64,000 nt of DNA. It comes from Bombardia bombarda (lineage: Eukaryota > Ascomycota > Sordariomycetes > Sordariales > Lasiosphaeriaceae). The position numbers were made by a program, and so were the translations under genes. The DNA lies in contig JAULSR010000003.1 in NCBI GenBank assembly GCA_030512295.1, forward strand, positions 744,001 through 808,000, written 5' to 3'. The notes under the pieces were generated by a model. The model was not told where the DNA came from and did no database searches. It saw nothing but the letters and a program-made list of their open reading frames with translations. Shown piece after piece: positions 22,801-31,973 of this stretch; the first letter of the stretch is position 1; every line of letters begins with the position of its first letter.

Positions 22801-24749
22801 ATATCCTGCGGTCTGTCATGAAGAAGCACGATAACCTTCGCACGGCGGCTAATATTGCTGGATTCCTACCGATTTTGGGAGACGCGGTATTGTCTGGTGA
22901 GGAGGAGGTCAAGATTTCGGCCTTCAAGCTTTTGATTGTACTGGTCAAGGTGCCGTTCAAGAATGGCGATCTGAGCAATGTGTTCAAGGTTGCGACCAAG
23001 GAGGCTATCAAGGCAATCTCAATGTGTCTCTCGACGTCGTCGGATCTTGCACAGACGTCGCTGAAGCTTATCTCTGTTGTTCTGAGGGACAGGAGAGAAA
23101 TACCCCTTAAGGATGCCGCGCTCGATATGCTTCTTGGGAAGCTTAAGGATGATCTTACAGAGCCGCAGTTCAGACACGTCACGTTTAACTTCTTGCGGTC
23201 GGTACTGGATCGCAAGTTTGAGACTGCTGTTGTATACGACACTCTCGATCACGTCGGTACTGTCATGATTACCAACGATGACAAGGATACAAGAGATCTG
23301 GCGCGTGGCGCCTTCTTCCAGTTCTTGAGGGAGTATCCCCAAAAGAGAGGCAGGTGGGACAAACAGCTCAAGTTTATCGTCGCCAATCTCAAGTATGAGC
23401 GCGAGGGCGGCAGACTATCCGTCATGGAGGTCATCAATCTGCTGCTCAAGAAGTCGGCCGACGAGTTCACGCAGGAGGTGGCGGCAACTTGCTTCATCCC
23501 CCTCATCTTTGTGCTTGCCAATGACGACAGCGAAAAGTGCCGTCTGGCGGGTGGCGAGCTGCTCAAGGAGACGTTCCGCGTGGCGGATAAGGAGAGGCTG
23601 CAGAAGTTCCTGACCTTGTTGCGGTCATGGACCGAGCAGGAAGGAAACATGCAGGTCCTGAAGCTCGCGCTGCAGGCGTTCGGTCTCTACTTTGAGGCGA
23701 AGGAGGCCAGCGCTAAGGATAAGAAGGACCTGGGTCTGGTTGTTGCCAAGATCACGGAGGTCTTGGGTGATGAGGAGACTAGGGAGGCGGACTGGGAGCT
23801 CGTCAACACTGCTCTTATTACGGTGCAGGCGTTGGTGGAGAAGCACCCGCAGAAGGTGCTGGCGAGAGATTCGGAGCAGCTGTGGCTGGAGGTTAGGGAG
23901 TGCTTGGCGCATGAGAATGCGGTTGTCCAGCTTACTTCGACTAAGCTGTTGAGCATGTATTTGGCGGATTTCGCGAGGAATGCCGGAGAGGGCGCGAAGA
24001 CGCCGCTTGTTGGGTCTTATGGCCTCAAGATTGGCAAGGAGGATGTATCTGGATTAGTGAGACATACTTTGGGTATTCTCGATGCGCCGGAGGTGGATGA
24101 GCCTCTTGCACATGAGGTTGTGAGTATTCTGCTGTTCTTGGGTGGTTATCTCGATGCCAAGGTCGCCAGCAAGGATAAGGATGGGGAGGACGAGGAGGAG
24201 GATTCCGAGTCTGAAGAGGAAGGTGATGCGGAGAGCGGCAAGGAGAGCGCTAGTCTCAACTACCTGTTCTTCCGCTTGTCGTCCATCATCAGGAAAGAAA
24301 GACAGGCCAAGCCCGAGGCGCTCGTATCCAAGACGGCCGCCATGGATGTGTTGGAGGCCTTCAGCATCAAGACGCCAGTTGAGCTGCTCCAGCGGTCCAT
24401 CAAGACGATTATTCGCCCTCTTCGCAACTTGACCGATCCGTCGATCCCGGCACCCTTCTCGCTCAACGAGGTGTTCAACACCCGGTATGAGAGCCTGAAG
24501 AGCAAGGCGCAGACTATCATGGAGACGCTGCAGAGGAGGCTGGGTAGCTCGGCCTACACCAAGGCCCTGCTGGCGGTGGGTAATGAGATCAGAAACAGGC
24601 GGATGGCGAGGTCGAGCAAGCGTAAGATTGAGGCCATAACCGCGCCAGAGAAGTATGGAAGGGATAAAAGGAAGAAGTTCGAGAGGAAAAAGGAGACGAG
24701 GAAAGAGAAGGGCAAGCAGCAGAGGGATTTGAGGAGCGGTTATTTATAG
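16821..24749 (+). CDS. UTP20: Utp20, U3 snoRNP/SSU processome component
   Basis: Utp20 is a giant HEAT-repeat scaffold of the small-subunit processome needed for 18S rRNA maturation in the nucleolus. The start at 16821 (MPSTSSGRIVKVQRGNKK) is the first ATG in the frame; upstream in-frame sequence has only a GTG. The frame is open to 24749 (2642 codons). An intron at 18179-18229 (51 nt, GTTTGC donor, CTAAC branch, CTACAG acceptor) lies inside it without a stop; splicing gives 2625 aa and the continuous reading DFQRFIVAHW. Length fits the family (yeast 2493, human 2785). An acidic linker (DGEDEEEDSESEEEGD) lies near residue 2450 and the C-terminus is strongly basic (KRKKFERKKETRKEKGKQQR), a typical nucleolar tail. 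Confidence 0.93.
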   Translation: MPSTSSGRIVKVQRGNKKTPHQKNHRWESFTTKIAKLHSLDPLRKVRRHDLEAEDLSATTSYLRNGLEKWAELNVSKPYAAFKRAVNPLTESLAQILYHEDRIMDLLADYISKHDRESLEPLLDLVTAFAHDLGMRFEKHYPRTLALIVGLASKMHDVEVIEWTFASLAFLFKYLSRLLVADIRPTYNAVAPLMGKAKSPGYIARFAAEAMSFLVKKAAAPSHKEKALPLLVEHARKDLESVAGTRQFDLYSQGIMTMFAEAIKSAGNSIHSTGPDIIAALVRNVPEAELALIPEQTVWTDVCLGVLTSIIHHSTTDTFKDVETRIVEEATAAPQSSILFIQVFGIVGGVRRGSRINDWTTFVKVLSQMLSHLCLCKEKVEATPPTQFWQRVVVKTAIIWSQAPIDALLPSLTSFNTCMTKEPLMKWYIPFCSYLSDLHSERFRGLFQKDFQRFATSSITCQGSSLTLYRFIVAHWSENGNEDMLCVLLPHMVESGGIPCPGEKETFPLPQSWQDQIVSKFVKLEDTPFPESGPFGKDPETWRGKCLPKYSALLRVLESTTVHPSTNARIAEVLLKKLKLALRPSSSLPTDEANFIVSDGFRAYLRMCAASGSVDSSLAPLLRAAAPRFCRSPAFLEALLLYQQAINGKLPANQQLNSGGNSPQEEEDPLSKSLVSNLSSPSHPLRLVSLKFLELLETTPDQDSALATMIQIEELALNLQNVRSIGVHLRKLGQIYTHVTSNSWLVQAIPSFLFGMLTVPLSPVWDDSVEAMKSVAESKIGEEALADLAFDWLEVSSPDWTGPYKPPVDVNKRALTNFECLNMLKLHKTSETTGHVIEESAEDMLTAFEEGQKTVELRSDRARSKALKAFNALPVLAEKRSRKLVPYLFSFTDKAETPTEELEDDSEFAQEQEKAWSQPDRKALIGVFAQFNNPRVLYQAQKVYDAFLKLLANGDIELQKLALKSILAWKSDAVRPYQEHLEYLLDEARFKNELTVLFQGDNKIRTEHRQELMPVLLRLLYGRTISKKGAASGRHGLHATRLAVIRHLNVEDMGKFLDIALGELRDVRVVDANGVLEVTFAQELLPVRKQVGLLNMIESIIIELGASVLPYMETMVNAVLFCLITSCRNLGTGSEEEGEDADSHVQDASLYKVVKATGLKCLCRLFQNAQTFDWTPYEKAMVTEIISPRIDKLPAETTQNVSGTWKLMATWSVLAKPALFMAIDKRIVPKIVECLGVVKGKDEVKIFALEILKNLIGLAQAPADENEFNELIRAELLDPNIDLILKEISGLLRDQHEIGRDLLGTAVDTVVELAPLVEGSASVKDMVAISTFLLNQPARRVNPKIKGSILLILKQFIVLEDLTADTELYNTVYGTLASLFGFFKDKQNRQMLSDVMLVFASQAPWAQEVADICHDLNTYQERRLDEPDYNTRLNAFTAITKARDTPFTIEQWMPLLHNMLFFILQDEEFGVLSSNSADGMCKFIEAAEQVWGTPQQGAFIDVMSNIVLPAIYSAARELSETVRREILRVFGFLIAHLPNWEAVSDLTVLIPASDDEDNAFFFHLMSPAVSRQLQALRLLERANEKTQLRSKHISQFFIPLLEHFIFGRAEGGDDQGLGSQATSTIGALTSSLEWQQYRAIMRRFVSYVETKPEFQKRVVKVLDREADALRTAMGQKAAAASVMEVDGVKLIETKVCRLASTLPDQEKLSSEIINSFLPTMLKHIHDKDETTVSARVPVGVIIAKLITLLPEQQVNEKLPGVLTDICHILRSKTWEAREMARDTISKIAGILGPERFEFILKELRGALTKGYQLHVLSYTLHSILLVAIPAFSEGDLDYALPSVVAVIMDDIFGATGLEKDAEEYVSQMKEVKSSKSQDSMELIAKSASIRRLGDLTAPLQALLLEKLDARTVRKIDELLNRITKGLLENPAGSSQDILVFCYEVIQEVYKSQKPEAVVKIDPRLKRYLVQRGAKKSDGGITSKHTYKLTRFAIDILRSVMKKHDNLRTAANIAGFLPILGDAVLSGEEEVKISAFKLLIVLVKVPFKNGDLSNVFKVATKEAIKAISMCLSTSSDLAQTSLKLISVVLRDRREIPLKDAALDMLLGKLKDDLTEPQFRHVTFNFLRSVLDRKFETAVVYDTLDHVGTVMITNDDKDTRDLARGAFFQFLREYPQKRGRWDKQLKFIVANLKYEREGGRLSVMEVINLLLKKSADEFTQEVAATCFIPLIFVLANDDSEKCRLAGGELLKETFRVADKERLQKFLTLLRSWTEQEGNMQVLKLALQAFGLYFEAKEASAKDKKDLGLVVAKITEVLGDEETREADWELVNTALITVQALVEKHPQKVLARDSEQLWLEVRECLAHENAVVQLTSTKLLSMYLADFARNAGEGAKTPLVGSYGLKIGKEDVSGLVRHTLGILDAPEVDEPLAHEVVSILLFLGGYLDAKVASKDKDGEDEEEDSESEEEGDAESGKESASLNYLFFRLSSIIRKERQAKPEALVSKTAAMDVLEAFSIKTPVELLQRSIKTIIRPLRNLTDPSIPAPFSLNEVFNTRYESLKSKAQTIMETLQRRLGSSAYTKALLAVGNEIRNRRMARSSKRKIEAITAPEKYGRDKRKKFERKKETRKEKGKQQRDLRSGYL

Positions 24750-24988
24750 AGAGATAGATTATGGTAGTGGTATTGGTATGGGTTTGGGGTGTTTAAAAAA
24801 GTAAAATACCTATAATAAACTGGTTTCTTGTTCAATGTTGATTCTTGAAGAGTGATATTTGTCTGATATGCCTGTCGTAGCCTATCGCGCCCAGCTTTCT
24901 GGTTAGAAAAGGAGAAAGATATCTATCAGACACTCTTAATGCATTTACAACCATTGCCGACGCTGTCTCCTTGCTCATTCATGGTTTA

Positions 24989-25386
24989 CTATCTCTCCTC
25001 ATACTCAGCTAAATACCCTACGCCTGCCAGAATCTCTCCTGCTTTTCTTGTCCCTGAGGTGATGGCGTTTTGAGTTTGACTAGATGGAAGCACACATGTT
25101 AGTACTGTGAAGGTCTCTTCTTCTTCAACCGCCTCCCAAAGAAAAGCAGTAACCTACTTTCTCCGGCCTTCTCGTGGTTGCACTTTGGTATGTTGGCCCA
25201 CTTGGGATTCGAACAAGGCATTGTGTTCATGGTAACAAAGCCTCCCTCGCCGTTCAAGTTGCGCCTCGAGATAGTAGCTCCTGGCGCCAGCGAGAAATGG
25301 GTGCTTTGAGGATGGAGGTTTTGCTGTGCATGGCTGACAGCTGCGGCTGCGCTGATGAGGAATAGGAGGTACTGCATCCTGTTCAT
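24989..25386 (-). CDS. Small secreted protein
   Basis: Exons (minus) 25158-25386 and 24989-25104 with a 53-nt intron (GTAGGT donor, CACAG acceptor) give 114 aa; a second Met four codons in is an alternative start. The N-terminus (MQYLLFLISAAAAVSHAQQN) is a convincing signal peptide with a cleavage site after AHA-type residues. The mature part contains CSNPKWANIPKC and, from exon 2, TCVLPSS and KAGEILAGVGYLAEY. Three cysteines are visible. Unspliced, the frame ends in a Lys/Arg-rich tail at 25099 that looks like intron translation, so I prefer the spliced model. Function unknown; size and secretion make it an effector-like candidate, no more. Confidence 0.55.
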
Positions 25387-26036
25387 GTGGGTTTCGTGCT
25401 TTGTGACTGAGGTTGAGGCGTGGTTGGATCAACTGTCGCGGACGTGACTTGATAGATATTTGGTTGAAATGGTGGTGGTGGTGGTGGTGGCCGTGGTGAA
25501 ATACAAGGTGGTTGACCTGGTTGGAAGGAATTTTGCGAGTGTGAAGAGTTTTACGTATCTTAGAGTTTAGGTAATACTTAGGTTCTGAACTGTATTGCAT
25601 TGAGTTCACGGGTTTGATTTATTATTAGGTTAAGGTAATGACTGAAAACGCGTCTTGGTGAGATAGGCAACAATACTATCAAGATGGTGATGGCATGTGG
25701 GTTCAAACTCAACAGCAACCCCCATGTAGCTTTTATGCCATGGCTGATAGTTTGCAAGGGGATCAGTACAAGAATCGGGATGCCTTTCTTCTGATTGTAT
25801 TATTTCCTGACAATAATACCGATACCGGCAGCAGGTTCTATCTGATATCATGTGCGTAATGTTCTTCCTCGTACGAATGATCCACTCTATGCAAATGCAA
25901 TCTTCTCATTATCCATCTCAATCATTGTCTGTCACGCCTACTTATCAACACCACCGTGCATAGCCATCTTCCAGACCACACCCTCATTATGACGCGCCCC
26001 AACACACAATACCCGTCTGCCCTATCCATCACCACA
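25387..26036. other. Spacer; no gene seen
   Basis: Upstream region of the small secreted protein and 3' region of the poly-Q gene. A CAC/GTG-rich patch at about 25465-25500 encodes a His run in one minus-strand frame but has no domain. Confidence 0.5.
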
Positions 26037-26792
26037 TCACCACATCTCCTCATCCCCATCATTCTGAGCAGCTAACCTCCCATACACATCCTCCATCGCC
26101 TCCCTCTTCTTCCTCTCCTCCTCCTTCCGCTGTTGCTCCAACAGCTGAACCTTGCCCCACCCCGTCGCCAGCACAGACGACGACCTCCCCCTGTTATAGA
26201 CCGGATCCGCGTGCGCCGGGTTATTAATACGCGTCGTGGTAGCAGAAGTGGCGCCTAAACCCGCAGGCGCAGATGCCCTTGTCCCCTGGCCCACAGCAAC
26301 AAAACTCTCAGCAAACCCTCTTGGAACAGAACTGGACTGATTTGGTGACAACAACTCACGACGCGCCAGCTCCTCGTAGCCCGAGAGCATGTACGGCTCA
26401 CTGTCGGCGTTGGCCTGCGACATGGTCCAGCGGCCGTCGCCGGCCTGGATGGCCGTGATGGGCGTGCCGTCCAGGCTCATTATGCTCGTGTCCATCATGA
26501 TCTGCTGCTGCTGGTAGCGCTTGCGCGCCAGCAGCTCCTCCTGGTCGAGGCTCGTCATGCTCCAGTCCCACGTCGGGTTGTCGACGCGGCCGGTGGACGG
26601 GCAGGCGGCCCACAGCTCCATCAGGCGGAGCTTCTGCGGGTCCTCGACGCGCTTGAAGAGCTGCAGCTGGGCGCGGGATATGGTAGCGGGGTCGACGCCG
26701 TGCTGGCGCAGGACGGCTTCTATGGCTGCGAGGGACGGCTGCTGCTGCTGGTGGGGGGTTCGGAGGCGGGTCTGGGCGCTGATGCTTGCGGT

Positions 26793-26831
<39 letters not shown>

Positions 26832-27142
26832 GCGACATCATGTCGTGCTACGTGGGCGGAGTGGGTGTAGTGCGCCGAGGCGTAGACGACCTTGGGCTGT
26901 TCCTTGGGGGCTTCGACGACAGGGGGCACGAAGACGGGCGCCACTTGTTCTGCTTGGGGGTTGAAGTTCATCTTCCGCGCAAAGAGGGCGGCCAGGCCGT
27001 CCTCCTGGGACTGCATGCCGGGTTGAAGGGCGAGCATGGCGGGCGGATTGTGCTATGATGTTATGGTCAGCTTGGGGGGTGCTTGCTGTGCTTTGTTGTC
27101 GGGAGGGATGGTCCTTACCTGTGAAAATGCATAAACCATCAT
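26037..27142 (-). CDS. Conserved poly-Gln protein, function unknown, frame-disrupted
   Basis: Exon 1 is 27119-27142 (MMVYAFSQ); intron 27053-27118 (66 nt, GTAAGG donor, TAG acceptor); then 26037-27052. The N-part reads LALQPGMQSQEDGLAALFARKM, followed by a Gln run of 12 encoded by CAA plus a CAG repeat. After it the frame changes: adding one C to the C6 run (plus-strand G 26753-26758) connects PRPASEPP to HQQQQPSLAAIEAVLRQHG, and the rest (LFKRVEDPQKLRLMELWAAC, then a Lys/Glu-rich coiled-coil tail ending in DGDEEMW) is continuous. A 42-nt GTGAGT...AG segment at about 26310-26351 might be a further frame-preserving intron. No family is recognised; the charged C-terminal helix and poly-Q suggest a nuclear or RNP-associated protein, but this is inference. 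Confidence 0.65.
26795..26827. repeat. (CTG/CAG)11 trinucleotide repeat
   Basis: Eleven perfect CTG units on the plus strand, encoding the Gln run of the minus-strand gene; one more interrupted unit (TTG) follows. Confidence 0.9.
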
Positions 27143-28925
27143 CAACAATGACAATTCCCGCTCGGTAGCCTAAGAAAGTGTCGTTGAGTGATGATGTGCG
27201 CGCTGTCGAAGGTGCTGCTGCTGGCGGGAAGCAAGACCCGGGTTTCCGTCAAGGATTAGCGAAGAGGCAATACCAGTAGGGGGGTGGCAATGCAGGAACT
27301 GTGTGTGCTCGTGTTCTGAGCAGCCAGCGGATGTAACAACTCGTTTTATATTGACTATGCTATGTACTGAAGAAAAGTCTCGCGGTTTTCCGGCGAGAGA
27401 AAACGACGAGAATGAAGAGAGAATGGGTCGAGGATGGACTAAGAAATTGCTTGTCGGGCGGCCCGCGTCTTTGAAGAGTTTGAGAGATGTGCGGTATTAT
27501 GGAAAGGCGGCAGGGTAGGGCAGCGAGATTCGGAGGAAAGGGGAGGAGTTAGGAGGGGGGATGAGGGTTCAGAAGCTCGGTGTCGTTTCTGGACCTCTTA
27601 GCGGGGAAGCAACGATAGACGAACGAGATTCTGGTCGATCGACATGGGAGTAGTTTGATGGTAGAGTCGTGGTAGTCAAAGCGAAACAAAAAAAAGGTGA
27701 TCCGAACGAAAGAGTGCTTTTTGGGGAGCAAAAGTCAGCGAGATATATATTAAGGAAGGCGGTCGTGTCAAGTGGTATGCAGTTGACGCGAGGAGGGAAA
27801 TGAATGACCAATGCGAGTGAGGGGCAGGGGAGGGCGATCCCGGGCCACGTCCACGTTCCATCACAGCATCCAATTAATCTTTTTTTGTTGAGGAAGTGGC
27901 AGGCAAGCCAGGCAGGTGAAGCTTTACACAGTAGGTGAGCAGCAAAGCGCGATGCAGACAACTGCACAGAGCTGCACAATCTTGCACATCAGCCAGAGGA
28001 CCGTGATTCAGCAACGCCGCCAACGATAGACAAGGGACGCAGGTCCGGCCCACAGCCATCTGATTAGGCCCAAGAAATCAAAACCAGCGTCGATATTCGC
28101 TCGTGTCTGGGCTCCCATAGGGTGTCGTTGGGCAGTCACACAGCCAACCCTTCCCCAGAGAAGTCATGCGTCACAGGGCAGGCGACATGAAACGGCCTAA
28201 AGCGGCTATCTCTCGAGTCACCCCACCCAATAGAGCCGTGACACGAAATGACCCCGCGGCCTGCGTCCGGCAGCGCTGCTTTCTTCAGTCGCTCCAAATG
28301 AAATGAGGGACTGTATTATTTAGATGAGGAGATGAATCGAGATTCCGAGTAAGTGTCCTCTGTGCGAAATCGAGAAAAGGCCAACCTGTCCTCGGCTTGA
28401 CTAGGGAGGCAAGTTACCTATGCTGAGCTCGCAAATCGATATCTGTTATCGATTTGACATAGCAAATAATGGGACCCTGCGGTGCGAAGGAGATTTTGAC
28501 GCCGTCCAGAGCTGCGGCCGCCCGCAAAATGGAGGGGCATGCATGAAAAGAGATCCATTGCATGGACAGGGGTTAGGGTCGGGGGGTTAGGGTCGGGTGG
28601 CCCAAGAGTCTAGCCCAGCCCAATGTTGAACAAGCCACATCTCAACGCCACATATGACGTTGACGTTTCTTCCTTGTCACCCCTCCAGTTTTCTTGTACC
28701 GCAGCTCGAGTGATGGTGCGATAACAACTTCCAACAGGCTCACCTGCCATTTTCTTTCATTGAACAACATATTTCCCTGATACCTCATAAGGCTCACTTT
28801 TGCCTGACTAGCTGAACGAGAGTCTTTCACTAAATCTCCAACCTAAATTGCTATCGCCACCGGAGAGCACACTCACTTCATACACAGTGTCAGACTCTGA
28901 ACCGTCCAAGCAAAGTCCATCCAAA
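27143..28925. other. 1.8-kb divergent intergenic region
   Basis: Lies between the starts of the poly-Q gene and the J-domain gene and must hold both promoters. Open frames here (for example 27569-27979 minus) have no domain or splice partner. It contains the TTAGGG-like pair at 28569-28597. Confidence 0.5.
28569..28597 (+). repeat. Two telomere-like GGTTAGGGTCGG units
   Basis: Two near-identical copies of GGGGTTAGGGTCGG follow each other directly. TTAGGG is the telomere repeat of filamentous ascomycetes, but only two separated hexamers occur, so this may be a telobox-like promoter element or chance. Confidence 0.4.
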
Positions 28926-29987
28926 ATGGCACAAAGCCGCCCCCCAAATTACTGTAAGTCCACCCCATTCAACCTCGTGTCCCATGTCGTCATCGTCAAC
29001 ACACAAAAAACCCCAGACATCAACAACAAACTAACAACCCCCCCTTCCAAACCCCCAAAGACGCTATCCTCGAAATCTCCGAAAACGCCACCAAAGTCCA
29101 GATCCGCGACGCCTACAAGCGCGCCGCCCTAAAAACCCACCCCGACCGCGTCCCCTCCGACTCCCCCGAGCACCAGCAGCGCACGCGCCAGTTCCAGTTC
29201 GTCAACGACGCCTACTACACCCTGTCCGACCCCGCGCGGAGACGAGACTACGATGCCCAACGAAGAATGTTTGGCTCCGCCCCGCCCCCGTCCGGCTTTG
29301 GCGGCACCGCCCCCCACCCCAAGACAAATACCAACACCAACACCAACACCAACACAAACGCAGGCGGCGGGCAAATGCCAGGCGGCTTTGGTTTCGACCC
29401 ATTCACCGAGGCCGCCGGTGCTGGTGCTGGCGCCCACGCAGAGGGCGGTGCTGGGACAGGCACAGGCGGGCCCGCGGGCGCGGCTTTCTCGTGGGCGTGG
29501 AACTACTTCACCGGACAGGGCAAGGCGAAAGAGGAAGACCGCGCGCGGACGGAGGAGGGGCAGTTTGCCGACGTGTTCGAGGAGATGCTGCGCGAGGAGC
29601 AGATGAACAACGGGATGCCCGACGGGGAGCAGCGGTCCGGCAAGGTGTGGAGCATCCTGGGCGGGCTCAGCGGCGCCGCCATGGGGTTCATCGTCGCGAA
29701 CGTGCCTGGTCTGGTGGCGGGCGGTGTGGCGGGCAGCAAGCTGGGCTCGATCAGGGACGCCAAGGGGAAGAGCGTGTATACTGTCTTTCAGGTAAGTGTG
29801 TCTGCGGGCGGGGTGGTTATAATGGATGTGGGCGGGGGAGGAGGTGGTGATGATTGATGGTCTGGTTTGAACTGGAACTTGGACAATGTTGACATGTGAT
29901 GTGATACAGGAACTCCCACAAGACGACAAGGCGAGGATCCTTACCCAGCTGGCGGCTAAGGTGTTTAGCCACACGGTGGGGATTTGA
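28926..29987 (+). CDS. J-domain (DnaJ-type) protein
   Basis: Exons 28926-28953, 29061-29791 and 29910-29987 (introns 107 and 118 nt, both GTAAGT donors) encode 278 aa. The J domain is at residues 8-75: NYYAILEISENAT, then the catalytic HPD in KTHPDRVPSD and the closing FVNDAYYTLSDPARRRDYD; HPD stimulates Hsp70 ATPase. The middle is Gly/Pro-rich with a TN repeat (TNTNTNTNTN); a Gly/Ala-rich segment near residue 215 (LSGAAMGFIVANVPGLVAGG) could insert in or lie against a membrane. The C-terminus is a short helix from exon 3. Convergent with ERJ5. Similar fungal proteins are annotated only as DnaJ domain proteins. Confidence 0.85.
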
Positions 29988-30481
29988 GCTGGTTGGCGAG
30001 GGGGGATGTTGGTTTCCTGGAGGATTGGTTAATAGGAGGGGCTTATTGGTCGATGGTTCTATACAAGGAGTTAATGGTTTCGGTTGAGCTGGGCCGAGCT
30101 GGCAGGGTGTGAGTACACGGTCTGAGGATTGCGGCAGAATTGGTCAAGTTAGTTAGTTTATACCAAGGGGATAATCCGTTCCCTATATCGCAATGACATT
30201 TGTGGAGTTCCATAGATCTATCTTCCTGCCATGCTGGGATGTCCTCAATATTCCCTAGTATAAACTCGTACCACTGATGTGTGAGTGAACAGTAGAACGG
30301 ACCTTTTCTACCCCACATCTGCCCGCCCGTCCCCCTGTTCACCCATGCACCTCTTTTATGTCGCTCTGTCCTGCTCGACACGCTATTTGTACCTTGAAAG
30401 CAAACAATGGGCCATCCCCTTTCCCACAAGTCCAGTTGTTACATATACTTATCCTCACAATTCTCTCACTGACACAGCGCA
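29988..30481. other. Shared 3' spacer of the two J-protein genes
   Basis: Between converging stops. A 128-codon minus-strand frame (30043-30429) lies here but has no domain, signal peptide or partner exon. Confidence 0.5.
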
Positions 30482-31973
30482 TCACCTCTTCTTGTTCTTG
30501 CGCTTGCCAGCCTTGCCCTGCTTCTGGCTGCTGCTAGTCGTCTTGGCCTGACCCAGCTCGTCAATCGACTTCTCCAGAAGCTCAAACTCCTCGGCAGAGT
30601 CCGTGCTGGGTGTGGCCTTGCCGGGCTCAGAGTCGTCCTCGTCGTTATCGAGAAACTCGCCCTCGACATCGTCTCCTTCGTCGTCCGAGTACTCGTCGCG
30701 CTTGGTGAAGAAGCGACCGATGGTCAACTGGTAGGCGAACAGCGGCAGACGCACGACAGCGGTATCCTTTAAGGTGGGGCGGGGAAGTTCATTGAGCTGC
30801 AGGAGGTGAGGTTAGCAGGGGCCCCTGTATGTGTCAAAGACAGTTACTTACGTCGAGCAGATACTCCGCCATGTTGCCGTCCTCGTCCTGTTGCTCGAGG
30901 TAAACATCGCCCAGGGAGTCCACAACCAGCACCTTGCCGTTCTCCGCAACGACCCGCTTCTTGGCGCCCGTCGGTCCGTTGCCCTCGGGAGCGGGCTGGG
31001 GCGTAGCCGAGCCAGAAGCGGGAGCAGAAGCAGTCGGTTGGTCACGGCCGCCGCGGCGAGTCTTGCGTCCGGTGCTCTTCTCGTCCTTGGAGGCGTCCTT
31101 CTTGGCATCGCGCTCCTGCATCCTGCGCATCTTGCGGTTCATCAGCACGGGCTTGCCATCCTCGTCCTGCATCATCTGCGGTGGCGGGGCAGCGGGCGCG
31201 GGCGCAGGGGCAGCATCGATACCGGGGATGTTGAGGCCGAGGTTCTCGCCCCAGGCAGCATGCCGGGCAAACTTGATGTAGCGCTCAACGAACTCGCGCT
31301 GGCGTCTCCAGCTCATGTACAGGGCGATGTAGTGGGCCCCGCCGCCGGCGAAGAGGAAGACGCCGAACAGCGCTGTGCCGAGACCAGGGCGGTAGCGGCT
31401 GTAGTAGTACTCGGTGCCCTTCCAGGTGGGGAAGCCGTTGGAGAGGAAGTGGTCGTAGCGGTCGCGGCCCGGTCCGCGCAGGACGTTGGTCACGATGGAG
31501 AGGCGAGCCTGACGGTCGCCGGCGCGCTTGACGGCCGCCTTGACCTCGGCCGAGGTGGGAGGCTTGGACACATGGACAGTGGGCTTCTTGCCTGCCGCCT
31601 TCTCTTCCTTGGCCCGCTCCTTCTGAGCCTTGACGCGCTCGGCCTGCAACTGCTGCTTGACCTTGTCGGGGTGCAGCAGCCGCGACTTCTTCTTGTATGC
31701 CTTGTTGATGTCGTCCAGGCTCGCCGAGGGCGTCACGCCCAGGAAGTCGTAGAAGGTGACATCTGCGCCTTCAGCTGCGATGAGCTCGTCGCGGACGCGG
31801 AAGATTTCACGATCTGTGCGACAGGGTTAGAACGATGGGGTGCAGGGACAAAAGGGGTGTAACGCCCCGACGACCGAGAGAAAGGGAAGGGGGAACTTGC
31901 CTTCCTTGGACCATGCTGCAGCTAGCGGCGTCAAAATGGCCAAAAGGCCGATAGAGAGCGCTGAGAACCTCAT
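30482..31973 (-). CDS. ERJ5: ER-membrane J protein Erj5-type
   Basis: Exons (minus) 31901-31973, 30852-31813 and 30482-30796 encode 449 aa. The first intron (87 nt) has a GC donor (GAAG|GCAAGT) and is supported by the join SKE-DREIFRVRDEL; the second is 55 nt with GTAAGT and CTAAC. Residues 1-20 are a signal peptide (MRFSALSIGLLAILTPLAAA). A J domain follows with FYDFLGVTPSASLDDINKAY and HPD in LLHPDKVKQQ. A transmembrane helix (LGTALFGVFLFAGGGAHYIAL) lies near residue 180, followed by a Lys/Arg-rich cytosolic part and an acidic, then basic C-terminus (GKRKNKKR). In yeast Erj5 supports ER protein folding with Kar2; topology here fits the J domain in the lumen. Confidence 0.88.

Noticed and set aside
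25154..25609. 151-codon frame with a His run
   Set aside because: Overlaps the secreted-protein gene in another frame; the His run is a GTG/CAC microsatellite.
25680..25720. GGTTCAAACTC resembling a tRNA B box
   Set aside because: No A box at the right distance and no cloverleaf can be drawn.
29129..29974. 281-codon minus-strand frame
   Set aside because: Antisense of the J-domain gene; composition is Gly/Val-rich without motifs.
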